Shown here piece after piece: positions 35,949 through 46,965 of a DNA stretch of 64,000 nt (the first letter of the stretch is position 1; the number at the start of each line of letters is the position of its first letter). The stretch lies in NCBI GenBank assembly GCA_033439765.1, contig JAULSN010000002.1, positions 6,014,001 to 6,078,000 on the forward strand, given 5' to 3'. The notes under the pieces are model-generated. The model was not told the DNA's origin. It saw nothing but the letters and a program-made list of their open reading frames with translations, and made no database searches. The position numbers and the translations under genes are program-made. The stretch is from Lasiosphaeria ovina (Eukaryota; Ascomycota; Sordariomycetes; Sordariales; Lasiosphaeriaceae).

Positions 35949-37229
35949 TCACCGAACGCCGCCCCACCGGCCGCGGTCTGCTGCCGACCGGTTGAGGGCC
36001 AGGCGCCGGCCAATGTTGCCGAAACACACGCAGCTGCAGAACAGCACGCTGAGCATCCAGATGCCCGTCTCGATGGTCTCGTGGCTGATGAAGCCCTCCG
36101 ACGACGCGCCGTGGGGCTGCGAACCCCCGCCAGTCCCGTTGCCGCTCGAATGCTGCAACGACGCGGAAGACAGGCCAGCCGTGGGCACGGGCATCATGTC
36201 CGGGTTGAGACCCATGAGGATGGCGGAGCCGGTGAGGCCTACAGCGGCGGACAATAGGAAGCCCGGCTTGGAGCGGTCGATGAGGTACCACAGAAAGGGG
36301 TTAGCGAGGGCTAGGGTCAGCGAGACTTGCATGGTCGACGTCCAGGGCAGCCGGCGGATGGCGAAAACGATGCCCACAAAAGCGCCGATGCCGCGGACCA
36401 CAAGCGCCCAGTCGGCCTCGGGCCGGGATGATGACGAATTAGCTTTGCTGTCTTTGTCAACCCCGAGGGCGGCGGTGGCGGCGGAGGAGGAGGGGGAAGA
36501 GGCGCTGGCGGCGGAGTTTGCGGCACACCTATCGTTCCTCCCGAACGTCTCCTCCCAGAAGCGGTCGAACCACGGAAGCAGGCTGCCGAGCGCCACACCA
36601 GCCACACCCCAAAATGCCAGGTACTGCCAATCGTATCCTGTCTGCATCATATCCTCGACGCCAAAGGCCGCCAGGTTCTGCTGCCGGCTCGGTAGCCGCG
36701 TGACTAGGACGCCGTAGCCCATCCCGAGGGCGAAGAGCAGGGCGGCGCGGAACATGAGCGAGGACACGGCAGCGGCGCCAGACAGGGGAGAGCCCGTGGT
36801 CTGCGGCACTGCCGAGTCGAAATATGAGGGGCCCCGTTGGACCTTTGATGACCGTTCCCTCATAAGCTTATATGTTTCGTCGTCGAGGCCCGGGCGCTTG
36901 GCCGGCGTCTCAGCACCGGCGCTCCAAGGCGTCGAGGACTCGTCGCGGTCGTCATAGAAGCGGTCCCCGCGGTCGGTTGCAGTGGGTGAGTAGATGCCGA
37001 ACAGGGTGGACGAGGTAAGGTTCATGAGAGAGGCGGCGCGGCTGAGGCTGTCGGCGGGCTCGCCGTTGTGGCGTGGGTCGAGGAAGCGCAGGTCATTGGC
37101 GCTGATGTGCTGAGCGGGCGACGACTCGTCGTCCTCGTCGGGAGGTGTCGGGCTGGTAAAGTTGAGGTTGAAGGGGCGCCGGGGGATGGGTCGGACGATC
37201 TCGGGCCCGTCGCCGAACCTGGAGTCCAT
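35949..37229 (-). CDS. INSIG-domain ER membrane protein (insulin-induced gene family)
   Basis: 426 aa, single exon. INSIG proteins sit in the ER membrane; in fission yeast the homologue regulates HMG-CoA reductase, and in animals INSIG retains the SREBP-SCAP complex. The N-terminal 160 residues are disordered and polar. Then come several hydrophobic segments: SLMFRAALLFALGMGYGVLV, YLAFWGVAGVALGSLLPWF, WALVVRGIGAFVGIVFAIRR, SLTLALANPFLWYLIDRS, FLLSAAVGLTGSAILMG and a last one near IWMLSVLFCSCVCFGNIG. Six membrane segments match the family. Two Ser/Ala/Gly-rich loops (about 260-300 and 350-385) are longer than in animal INSIGs. The ATG at 37229 (MDSRFGDG) was chosen because upstream codons in frame are not a convincing N-terminus and start at a non-ATG codon. 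Confidence 0.88.
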   Translation of the reverse strand: MDSRFGDGPEIVRPIPRRPFNLNFTSPTPPDEDDESSPAQHISANDLRFLDPRHNGEPADSLSRAASLMNLTSSTLFGIYSPTATDRGDRFYDDRDESSTPWSAGAETPAKRPGLDDETYKLMRERSSKVQRGPSYFDSAVPQTTGSPLSGAAAVSSLMFRAALLFALGMGYGVLVTRLPSRQQNLAAFGVEDMMQTGYDWQYLAFWGVAGVALGSLLPWFDRFWEETFGRNDRCAANSAASASSPSSSAATAALGVDKDSKANSSSSRPEADWALVVRGIGAFVGIVFAIRRLPWTSTMQVSLTLALANPFLWYLIDRSKPGFLLSAAVGLTGSAILMGLNPDMMPVPTAGLSSASLQHSSGNGTGGGSQPHGASSEGFISHETIETGIWMLSVLFCSCVCFGNIGRRLALNRSAADRGRWGGVR

Positions 37230-37645
37230 GATATCTGCTTTGCCGGGGCTGCCTGTTGGCAACAAGCTGGTTCCTGTCTCTCTGCTCTGGGAGGGGTATG
37301 CTCGCGCGTCAGAAGACACCAACACCACCACCACTACGAGTGGTGTTTTGGAGACGGCGGGGCTGCTAAGCTGTTATAGCTGTCGTCTCGAGGCAGTTGC
37401 TGTCCGAGTCTCGCGCGTTGCGATGGCGGTGCTCGGGCCACGGGTCAATGACGTCCTGAGCGAGTCTCGAGCAATGTCCAAAGTTTGTATCGTGCCAGGC
37501 CAGCTATAAGGGGCGACGAGAGTGCGGCAGTCTGCGGAGGGATGACTCGTGAGGGTGCGGGCGGCGTCTAAGCAAGGGAGGGAAGCGTAGGTGCCAGTCA
37601 GTCGCGGTAGGCGGATTGGGTGAGAGGCGAAGTGATGTGTGCTGC

Positions 37646-37682
37646 GATGCGATGCGATGCGATGCGCTGCTGCTGCTGCTGC
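37646..37682. repeat. (GCGAT)n then (CTG)n tandem repeat
   Basis: A run of GCGAT pentamers passes directly into a short CTG run and CAACAACA. It is in the INSIG 5' flank. Confidence 0.8.
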
Positions 37683-37938
37683 AACAACACCCAAGACAGC
37701 AGAGAGACAGGGTCTTCGGTTCGGAATACGGAATAGGTAATGGATCTGAGGGCGGGATCCGAAAGACGCGGAAGAGGACACAAAAAAGGCCGGGAGCCAA
37801 GGGGAGGGAGTGTGAGCGGCAGTGACTCCACTGTTACAGTTGCAACTGCTGCTCACCTTCCATTATATTACTTGGATACCAGTTTACGGAGCTTACAAGT
37901 TACTAACACAATGCTAAGTTAGATACAGTACATACATG

Positions 37939-37954
37939 TACGAAGTACTTCGTA
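37939..37954. repeat. 16-bp perfect palindrome
   Basis: TACGAAGTACTTCGTA is its own reverse complement. It lies about 710 bp upstream of the INSIG start and could be a dimeric factor site or chance. Confidence 0.6.
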
Positions 37955-38621
37955 TCCATGTTTGGGCAGTTGGGGAAAGATGGCTGTTTTCAGCGAATTA
38001 GGTACCTTAGGTAAGGTAATGTCTGACTATGTGCTTCACTCAGGGGAGAGGCGTGGGGAAATAAAAAAACGCGGGATCGCCGCTCTCCTCGTCCAACTGG
38101 ATGTTGGCATGGTGGTTTCGTGCTGCTGCCCTCAACACAAACCATCATTAGGTGTCCGGAGGAGGCCAAGCCTGAGGTCCTGCAAGTTGGCCTGGTGGCT
38201 GCACATCTTCGCGCTTGCCTAGCTAGTGTAGAATTGCGCAGGTGGGTCTAGCGTCAATCTCACATGTGATCAGCAGGCCTCGAGATTTTTAGGGCTGTCC
38301 TCCTTTACCCCACAATTCGCTCCGCGGACTAATTTTCCATCTCGAGATTTGACCACTAAAAACCCTGACATATCTAATCCAACGACTTCAGCGTATGAAT
38401 GCCTAGGTACATCAAGGTAAGTAGGTAGGGGGCCGCATGTGTTGGATTCGCGAGCAAACAGAGGCCTGAGGCTGGCTGGCTGCCTTGCGATGGAGTTCCT
38501 AGACACAAACTGAAGATAGCGAGAGCAGGTACGATTTATAATTTGTGTCTACCACCGACCTAGTTTCTACATAATACTATTCTTCATATCAAATAGTAAC
38601 TCGCTAAATGGAGGCCTTGGC

Positions 38622-40121
38622 TCACTCGTCTCCTTCGCTGTCGTTGTCGTCGGAGCTGTCGTCGTTATACTCATACTCGCTGTCCTCTACTCCTTCTGGC
38701 CGGGGTATCATGATGAATGCTTCCACACATGTGATCCTATTCTGCGTCTCATAGGTTCCGAGGATCTTGCCTCCCGCTTGCAGGTCGCCGGCCTCCAGAC
38801 GCCACAGGCGAAGCTTGCCGTCGCTGCTCCCCGTGACAACGTACCATGACCTCTGTCCATCCTCGCTCTCGACGGGCAGAATAGCAAAGTCCTTGATTCT
38901 GGTCAAGACGCCCGCCCCTTTGCCACCCAGCTGGGCAACCAGCTTCGCCGAGGGCAGGGTACGGGCCGGCTTCGCCTCAGACCTGGGTGGGTCTTGGAGG
39001 TCCGTCTTGTCCGTCGAATAAAACAGAACCCTCCCATCCTCCGTGGCCACAGCCAGCGCGGTTTCATCGGGGGTGGCGCCTGTCTGAACGTAGCACACCT
39101 TGTGCACCTTGGTTTTTGTGTCGCCCAATACCCGGCACCTGGGCGTGCAGTCCATGCCAAACACCAAGATGTCCCGATCAAAGGCCACCGCGAACTCGTC
39201 CTCGCCTCCGGAACGGCCCCACACAATGCTGCGCGCCTCGCCGGTCGAGTGCCGGCCCTCGCCAATCTCGGTCAGTGTCTCGCGTGAGAAGTTCAGCACG
39301 CGTGACTTCTTTCCCGTCTCTAAATTCCACAGTCGCATGCAGCGTTCGCCCTTGCTAACACTAATCATGATCTTGCTGGATGGGTGGATCGCAAAGTCGT
39401 TGACGCCCGACGGGGCGCCTCCCAACGCTGCCGTGTCGCCGCTCGGGCGGCCCATAACTTTGGGTACGGGGCACTTGAACGTGTGCAGAAGCGCCCAATC
39501 GCGGCTACGCGAGACGGCTATTGTGCTGTCTTCTGAGCCGGATAGGAGCTTGGACCGGTTGGGGAAAACGAGCTTCGTGATGTTCGACGTGTGGTGCAGG
39601 AGCGTGCCCAGCTCCCGGTTCTTTGGGTTCTCGAGGATCGGGCGTGGTGTGACGGCCGAGAGCAGTTTCTGTTCGGCGGCGGCCCGGGAAGATGGCGGGT
39701 GTGCTGACAGATTATAGATGTTTATGCGCTCGTCGGTGCTGCCAGTGGCGAGGAATACCTTCTGCGGCTGGCCGGGTATGGGTTCGGATGGCGGCGACAA
39801 AGCGAGGCAGCGGATGGCCGAGGCGTGTGCGTTGAAGAGAAATGTGTCGGCAAAGTCTACCGCTTTCTGGGCTACCGGCCCGCTGATTTTGGAGCTCGGT
39901 TTCGCAGTAGAAGAGGCAGGCGACGGCCTGGTTGTGGCCGTGATGCCATGTAGAACTCGATCGTAGGATCCGGCGATAATTTGAATCGTCACGCTGCCAT
40001 CCCCGCTCACCTTGAACGGTAAAGCTTGCCCTGGTCGACTGGGCGCCTTGGGCTTTTTTGCCGAGCTTGGTTTTCCCGCAGCATCGCCATTCGTGGCGGC
40101 TTCTCTTTTCCTTTTGGCCAT
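38622..40121 (-). CDS. Mak11/PAK1IP1-family WD40 protein (60S ribosome biogenesis)
   Basis: 499 aa, single exon. Mak11 acts in assembly of the large ribosomal subunit in the nucleolus. The N-terminus is a basic nuclear-localisation-like segment (MAKRKREAATNG, AKKPKAPSRPGQ). WD-type repeats follow: HASAIRCLALSPP (about residue 99), FLATGSTDERINIYNLSAHP, HTSNITKLVFPNRSKLLSGS, VNDFAIHPSSKIMISVSKGE with MRLWNLETGKKSRVLNFSRE, ALAVATEDGRVLFYSTDK, and WYVVTGSSDGKLRLWRLEAG. The C-terminus is a run of Asp/Glu/Ser. The order and the RCMRLWNLxTGK block match Mak11. It is tandem with Vid21 upstream (500 bp) and INSIG downstream. Confidence 0.9.
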   Translation of the reverse strand: MAKRKREAATNGDAAGKPSSAKKPKAPSRPGQALPFKVSGDGSVTIQIIAGSYDRVLHGITATTRPSPASSTAKPSSKISGPVAQKAVDFADTFLFNAHASAIRCLALSPPSEPIPGQPQKVFLATGSTDERINIYNLSAHPPSSRAAAEQKLLSAVTPRPILENPKNRELGTLLHHTSNITKLVFPNRSKLLSGSEDSTIAVSRSRDWALLHTFKCPVPKVMGRPSGDTAALGGAPSGVNDFAIHPSSKIMISVSKGERCMRLWNLETGKKSRVLNFSRETLTEIGEGRHSTGEARSIVWGRSGGEDEFAVAFDRDILVFGMDCTPRCRVLGDTKTKVHKVCYVQTGATPDETALAVATEDGRVLFYSTDKTDLQDPPRSEAKPARTLPSAKLVAQLGGKGAGVLTRIKDFAILPVESEDGQRSWYVVTGSSDGKLRLWRLEAGDLQAGGKILGTYETQNRITCVEAFIMIPRPEGVEDSEYEYNDDSSDDNDSEGDE

Positions 40122-40621
40122 CGTGTCTGGTGTGTGGGTGAGCTTGTTCCAATGTCCAATGTTTGCGTCGCCCAGTCTAGAATTGTTCGTTGGGGGAATC
40201 TTTTTTCAAGTGGAGATTTACGTTAGGGTGGCATTATCAGCTTATCGCTTATCGCTCGTCTTATCGGCACAATGCGACACCAATGCATCCCGTACTCTGC
40301 ACATCGCATGTTTTTACGCTACGCATATTCTGTAAATCTTTGTGCTTTAAATATTTTTTTGGATGGAAACGACGCGCAAACCCGAGCTTAGGGAGCCCAG
40401 CTCGAGGTTCACAGACCAGAGTCCGGAATTATATACTGCAATTATCAAAATTATGTACAAGCGAATTACCAACTCCCCTGGAGATAGCTTGGCCAGGAAA
40501 CGCGAGGAAACCCTCGTCTAAGCAAGGTAGCTCTTCTATGCCCGCAAAAAACACCCGCCCTTCGAAGGACATGTGTATAGCCATCCCATATAGGCTATAG
40601 GCGACTTATATCTTCATCTCT
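40122..40621 (-). promoter_or_regulatory. Spacer between Vid21 stop and Mak11 start
   Basis: 500 bp holding the Vid21 3' UTR and the Mak11 promoter. No coding signal; no particular motif noted. Confidence 0.5.
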
Positions 40622-40715
40622 CTAATTGCCCGGCACTGGCGTCGCGCTCCCACTAGCTTGCCTTTGGTGCTGCTGCTGTTGTTGATGCTGTTGCACTACT
40701 TGAGCCGCTTGCTGT

Positions 40716-40777
<62 letters not shown>

Positions 40778-43700
40778 TTGTTGTTGTTGTTGCGCTTGCT
40801 GCTGCTGTTGCTGTGCTACTTGGGCGGCTTGCTGTTGCTGTTGGGCCCGCAGCATCTGGGCATATTGGTGCGGACTCGTCGTTGGAGTCATGCCGTTCAA
40901 GGGTTGTTGCGCGATACCTCCAGCTGCAGCCGTCATCGCCTGCTGGCTCTGCACAATCAACCTACTAAGGTGTTCAGTGGCCATTTGACGAATCGAGTCC
41001 TGAGACAAGTTGGGGTTCTTAAGCCGATAGTGGTTCTCAAAATCTTTCAGGCGTGCGGCAACAGCGGGCAGTTGTTGGGGCGGTATGACCGGGCGGGGGG
41101 ACCCATTCGGAGCCATACTCAGGTTGGACCCAGGAGACGTTGCCATTCCCGCGCTGTTGGATGCATTGTAAGAAGCCATCATTACTTGCGCGTTGGTCAT
41201 GAATGATCCTTGGTTAAGCCCGTTTACCACATTCCGCATTGGTGTTGGCGACCCTTGCGGCCCATTACCCTGCTGCATTCCCTGTGATTGCTGCCCACCC
41301 TGCTGGAGCTGAAGCTGCTGCTGCTGATGTGGGAGCTGCTGCTGGAGCTGCTGCTGGTGTTGCTGGTGTTGCTGGTGTTGCTGGTGTTGCTGGTGTTGCT
41401 GGTGCTGAAGTTGCTGGTGTTGCTGAGCGAGAAGTTGTTGATGTTGCTGTTGCTGTTGATGGTGCTGCTGCTGCTGCTGTTGTTGTTGATGAGGGAGCTG
41501 CTGTAGTTGATGCTGTTGCTGCTGCTGCTGCTGCTGAAGCACGGCAGCCCGTTGGGCCTCTTGTATTCTCCGGGCCTGTAGGACAAGATTTAAATCTGGT
41601 CCCGCGTTGGATATGGGCAACCTATGTTGCGCCTGTATCGCTTGGAGCTGGGCCTGGGCCTGGGCCTGTGCCTGGGCCTGTGGGAGCCCAGCAAGCGGCA
41701 CAGGAGGTACAAGGCCATTGGAAAGCTGGCCTTGAACAGCAGGCATGGCCCCTGCTGGAGCCTGAATTTGACGTCCCTGGGGACGGTTTTGAATGGGAAC
41801 AGCAAGCGGAGCCTGGATATTGCCTCGGGGAGTTCCGTTGAGAGCAGTTGCGGCAGCAATCTGAGCGGCAGCCGCCGTTGGGCCCTGAACCACACCCGGC
41901 GTCGCAGCGGCCTGTCCAGGAAGGCTTTGCCTTTGCTGCTGCTGTTGCTGGAGATAGATGAAAATGTCAGTACATGTTTAATTAAAAGAGTCCCGGGAAG
42001 CATCAGGCGGCGAGAATCAAAAAGGTGCACGAACCCTCTTTTCAAGTACCTCCTGATGTCGGGCGGCATACTGGGCCATCCTCTCCGCAAGTTGCTGGTC
42101 TCTCTCCCACCTCATCAGACTGTAATCTGTAGCGGTCTTTTTCTGGACCGGTTGTCGGGGAACCTCGTTGGCCTTCCGTATGGCGGCTAGATTGGCCACG
42201 TTTTGCGCTTTCTGTACATTCGCTTCCCGCTTCTTCGCGAGCTTCCTCATCGCATCAATCAACCCAAGGTGCTTCTGGTTGCGGCGTCGATCCACATGGG
42301 TAGTAGTGGTTGGTCTTCTTCTCGGAACCGGCGTGACAGCCCCGTTCGGGCCGACTTGCTGCGCATTTTGGTTTTGTTGCAGAATGGTGCGTTGGGCGGC
42401 ATCAATTCTGTTTTGGTATGTCTTGAAGTAGGGTGTTTTTGCCATATCGTTTGGCAAGCCCTCGAGGTTGACCCACCGCTCAAAGCATTCCCAAGGAGTC
42501 CGTCGCTCGGCACCAGAAGCAAATACAGACCTGGTTGTTATCATTGCCGAAATCAGAGACCAGTTGTACGAGTATTCGCGCACTAAAGATTTCAGTTGGT
42601 CGTCCTCAGTCCACGTCCATTGCGAAGCAGTTCGATGTTCAAAGAAGCTTTGAGGGGGCATGGGATGCTCCGTAGGTGGGCGGAACTGGTGCCCGGCATG
42701 GAGTCGATCTCGGGTTGACTTCATATCCGGCCTAAAAAGCGCGGTGCTTGCTGGTTGCATCGATACAGCACTATCCGGCTGGTTGCCAAATATAACCTCG
42801 TCGCCATCATCGCCTTCATCTTCACCAGAGTACTGGAATCGGCCTCGTTTCCGCGGCGGGCCCTCGTTTGCCAGAACCATCTGGCCTTCGACATACTTGC
42901 TTAGCGGCAAAGCTGGACGTTTCCAGCTGGCATCCGGATCATATTCAGGCCCGTTAAGGTCGAATCTGGGGACTTGGAGAGGCGACCCGTACATGGGAAG
43001 GTTCTCCAACAGAAGATCCGCCGTTTTGGAACGCTGGAGACCAAATACCACTTCATCGTTTTGCAGAGCAAAAATAGTCGAAGGCGCTACGGTCCCGAAA
43101 GGCACCTCCAAGGGCTCTTCGTCATTCACCGTCGGAGAGTCGGAATGGACCAGCTCGGGTAGAGGCTCTTCCGGGACATCAGGAATTTCCAGCATGCTCA
43201 CTTCGCCCTCCGCCATGACCGGAGGAGAAACAGCATTCACCTGGAGAGCAAGCCGTTCGGCGGATCCGGAATCGACCCATTCCGCGCAAGCATTTGCAAG
43301 ATTCCGAGCGATAGCCCGCTTCCATTTCCGCTCCTCTCGGAAATCGGTCCGCATCCATTTCATTTCCTGAATCATCACATCCCAATGAGATGCAGGCCTT
43401 ATTGGTTCCGGGCATCGCACCGGCTGCCTCAAAGACCACTTGTCGTGCTGTTGGAGATGGTATACGCGCCGGAGGATCCGGCAGGCCTGGTTGTCCAATA
43501 ATGAAATATACTGGTCAGGCGTGGATAATGTCTTGTGGGCTGAATGCACGAGCTTCTCGATAGGCTTCATCCAGACCGAGTTTCTCGCGTATCCCTCCAC
43601 GAAAAGAGGTGTGAAATAATCTTCAGATGGCATAGAACCGGGTTTCTGTCGGCTGACCGCCAAAGAACTGTCGTCCGCAGATGCCTTCTTGTTGGGTTGC

Positions 43701-45614
43701 TTGCCAAAGATTACCGTCGGGACGCTTCTCCTTCGTCTGTCGCGGATTTTGTTGGCAAGGAGCTTGAGTTGTGGGCCTGATAGTGCTTGAGTTGAGGATT
43801 CTGCATCATGCTCTCTAACTTCTTCTGGATGCTCTGAAGGTGGACGCGAAGGTTTGCCCAAAGATTGGGAAACATCAATGGTTGGCCGAACCTTCTTGGG
43901 GAACACGCATGTTGTTGGTTTATTGTTAAGATTTGCATCCACCATTGAGGATATAGACTCGGAGGCGTTGGCCGGTGCTGCTTTCGGTTCTCCAGCGGGC
44001 TCACGATCATGGGTCGAAACCAAAGGGGGTTCGTGTGCGCTCGAAGCATCCTTAGGTAACGCAGGGGACTCCAGCTCGTCGACATCCATTGGTACAGTAG
44101 GCGGCAGGGTTTGAACTGGAATGCTGCTCGGAACGCCCTGTTCTTGTGGAACATCTAGAGATGAGCTCCCGTCTGCTGTCGCACCGGCATTTCCTGGAGC
44201 CTTGGTGGTCGGCGCCTCGACGGCAGAGACCCTGTTCTCCGTCGTGCCAGAGGTCTTGAGAGCGGCGCCGGATTGAGAGGGAAGCGAATCAACCTCTGCT
44301 TCAACAGGGCTGGAAAATTGAGCCGCGGCGGACTCTTGAAGTAGCTGCGCTTCCACTCCGTTTGCGACTCCTGAAAGAGGGGCGTGTGATATCGCATGCC
44401 CCCCAGCCATCTCCACCCCGTTAGCACCGCTGCCAGCTTCTTCAGTCACCCCATGGTTTCCTTGAGACTTCCCTTCCGCGATTTCCTCGCTTGTTTCCGT
44501 GTACTGCGGGCCCTCGTTGTCCGGACTTGTGTCAGCAGAAGCTTCATGGACGGCCGGAGTTAGTGTCGACTGGGCAGTGGAGCCGGGAGATGAGGCTGCA
44601 TCCAGGCACCGCGAGGAATCAGCGTGCGATACTTGAATGTCGAGCACAGGATTGGCATCTTTCAGCTGCGCCGGCGCTTCGTCAATGTCCATGGATACCG
44701 ATGACTGGCCAGCCGGGAGTGTCGCTCCGTCGGCGTTCGACGCCTTCCAAGAAATACCAGACGCTTCTGGGAGCGCTGAAGATCCCCCAGAAGCCAGCAG
44801 CAAATGACTTTGATCGGGATCGCTGGCGCTACTACCAACTTTGCCACCTTTAATCTGGGACAAGGGCGCCGTCGGAGGGGACACGCCTCGCGTATCCTTC
44901 GTTGGCGCCTCTGCATCTGCGCCATCGCGAGCGATCGGGGTCCTTTCCGGTATTGCTACTTCTTTGGGTGTCTCGAGTCTCGGCGGTGTCTTTCCGGAGG
45001 CAACATGTGGTGCTGGGGGGTACTCTGAGGCTTCTGGGCCAGCTCTCGGGCGGTCGTCCACAAAGGTGCCGTGCGATGGCGTTGGCAGCCCGTTCTCCAG
45101 AGCTTCTTTCGGCGCCAAATGAGGGGAGTTCTCGACTGGTGAGCCATCTGAAATCAAATGCAGGTGTTGAAGCGCATAGAAGCGAGGCTTTCGGCGCGCT
45201 GGTATGTTCAGTTCGTTCAATCGCCGTCCCCTGCAGGCGGAATTAGCAAACCGCCCGTTTGACGCGACGTAAACACGATGCAAAGACCAATAAAGTCATG
45301 GCGAAATATTGTCTACACGTACTGCAGTATGTCGCACTCAAACAAGAATTTTTCCTCAGCTGTTGTGATTGGCGGCGCGTCGGGGTTGCTGAAGTCGAGG
45401 CTCGGAATGCCATCTTGGTCGGTCGCAACAGCGAAGACTTCGCGAAGCTTCCGTTTTCGCGACAGCACAATTGAGCTAGCAACAGTTAATATCGCTCAAT
45501 GCACATCAAAATGATCGGGGAATTGAGATGCATCGATTGCAATTATTCTCACCTCGATTCCGCCCGCTTTGATCGCAGCAGCTTCAGGCGGTCGGCGGGT
45601 CCGACCTCAGTCAT
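40622..45614 (-). CDS. Vid21/Eaf1, scaffold subunit of the NuA4 histone acetyltransferase
   Basis: The platform protein that holds NuA4 (H4/H2A acetylation) together. Four exons (45614-45553, 45475-45323, 45230-42035, 41947-40622) give 1578 aa. The short exons 1 and 2 recover the conserved N-terminus: MTEVGPADRLKLLRSKRAES, then IVLSRKRKLREVFAVATDQD, and EEKFLFECDILQGRRLNELN across the second join. A long acidic/Ser-rich disordered part follows. The HSA domain (RPASHWDVMIQEMKWMRTDF, then REERKWKRAIARNLANACAEW) lies at about residues 690-740. The SANT/Myb domain (WTWTEDDQLKSLVREYSYNW, then SLISAMITTRSVFASG) lies at about 960-1020. The last exon is Gln-rich with two long poly-Q blocks. The donor at 42034 (GTTCGT) is weak; an in-phase alternative GTACTT lies 15 nt earlier. 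Confidence 0.93.
40710..40812 (-). repeat. CAG/CAA poly-glutamine microsatellite in Vid21
   Basis: Nearly pure CTG on the plus strand (40724-40772) flanked by TTG units. It encodes a run of about 28 glutamines near the C-terminus and is a probable length-variable site. Confidence 0.85.
41283..41560 (-). repeat. Second Gln/His-rich repeat block in Vid21
   Basis: Repeated CAGCAACAC/CAGCAG-type units give QHQQHQQHQQ followed by QLQQLPHQQQQ stretches. Several identical GGTGTTGCT units in tandem (41355-41402) suggest recent slippage. Confidence 0.8.
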
Positions 45615-46965
45615 GTCATCAGCGACCGTGACATCCGTTTTCAATCAAACGGATGCTACTACAGTCGTAAGGAGAGCAAGGGGGATGGAAAATGGGAAGG
45701 CAGATGATGGAAAACGTTGGTGTTGCGACTCCCGCCGCTGGGGTTGATTGAATGCCTGGACGCGATCGAGCGAGATAAATCTCTGTTCCGCCCGTGTTGG
45801 TTATCAGGATGGCATCAGTGGGAGCGAACTTGGGGAGGTGTGGCCAGAACCCAAAAATGTTAAGGTCCTGCGTGCAGCACCTAAAGCGCAGCAAAAGTTG
45901 GGTCGGCGTAGCTGATAGCGCGTTTTTGGGTGCGAAATAGAGGGGGAAGGGCCTAAGGTTCCCACTGGGATTGGGCAAATGCTGGGCAACCTCCAGGTTC
46001 AGCGGATGGAGGTCACTGCAATGTCGGGGGCCTATCTTTCTCCGGGCTGGCTTTGGTAAGGTAACCAAAGTTGGGTATGTAAGGTAATAGGTAAGGTAAT
46101 GTGCTCGAACGCGTGGCCATGGCGACACCGTGTTTTGTTCTAATCGCACACACTGTACCAAGTCATAGGCACCTTCCTCACCCACCCAACAGCCGCTTCT
46201 GCTTGGAAGCGGGGGCCCTCCCAAAGCAGGCAGACATGGGTACAGAGTACGTACCGAGAAAATACTTGCCCAACAGGAAGGAATGTAAACTCGCAGGGGG
46301 AGCAAACAAGGGAACAACCTACAATGGGAAATTCAACTCCCCTGATATCGAGCATCGAGCATCAAAAGAAGCCTGCTCTTACGTCCCGAGCTGGAATTAA
46401 AAGACGGGATTTCCCCAGGCTCAGGCTTGAAGGGCCAAATGTCCCTCCATTCCTTGGAGGCCACTCTAGGTTTCCATTGTTTCTGAAGCTGTTGGCTGCC
46501 TGCCTTGCGCGGTCATCCAGGAAAGGCAAGTGTGGCTCGTGAGCACTTTCGTGGATGCTGGTTGCCGGTTTGGGCGGTCCTAGCAGAGCCGGTGAAGCGT
46601 TGAGAAATGCAGAGCTTCCGGCGGTGATGGCTTGCGCGCAGAAGAAAAGGGCAAGTGGTGTTTTAGGGACGCCTGCTCGAGTTCATGTGACGGAAGATGA
46701 GAGCGGGCTTAAAGTTGTTCGAGGTCGAGGTTTTGTCACCAGGTTTTGGATGTGATGTGTTGCCGCAAGGTTTCTCTTTGGATACCTCAGGCAAAGCACT
46801 TTAGCCCCTGCGCCACCTACCTTCGCTTTCGAAACATCCATAGGTCCATCCATCCCGCCCGCCACAAATGCAAGTGCAAATGCAAACGCAGACCACCACG
46901 GCCGACATTGCAAGCTGCCGGTGTTCCTCACAGCTGCATGTCACAGAGCCGACTTTCACAGTAGA
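45615..46965. promoter_or_regulatory. Divergent intergenic region Vid21 / Spp2
   Basis: 1.35 kb between two divergent starts. It has GGTAAGGTAATAGGTAAGGTAATG at about 46078-46101 and no recognisable CDS. An open frame on the minus strand (45619-46317) overlaps the Vid21 start and has no domain. Confidence 0.5.

Larger units (their letters stand above)
37230..38621. promoter_or_regulatory. INSIG upstream region / Mak11 3' flank
   Basis: 1.4 kb. It contains five GCGAT-type pentamers and a CTG run at 37646-37682, about 420-450 bp upstream of the INSIG start. A 16-bp perfect palindrome, TACGAAGTACTTCGTA, lies at 37939-37954. I see no sterol-response-like element that I would defend, and no CDS. 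Confidence 0.45.

Noticed and set aside
41239..41841. 200-codon plus-strand Val/Ala-rich frame
   Set aside because: Shadow of the Vid21 Gln-rich exon.
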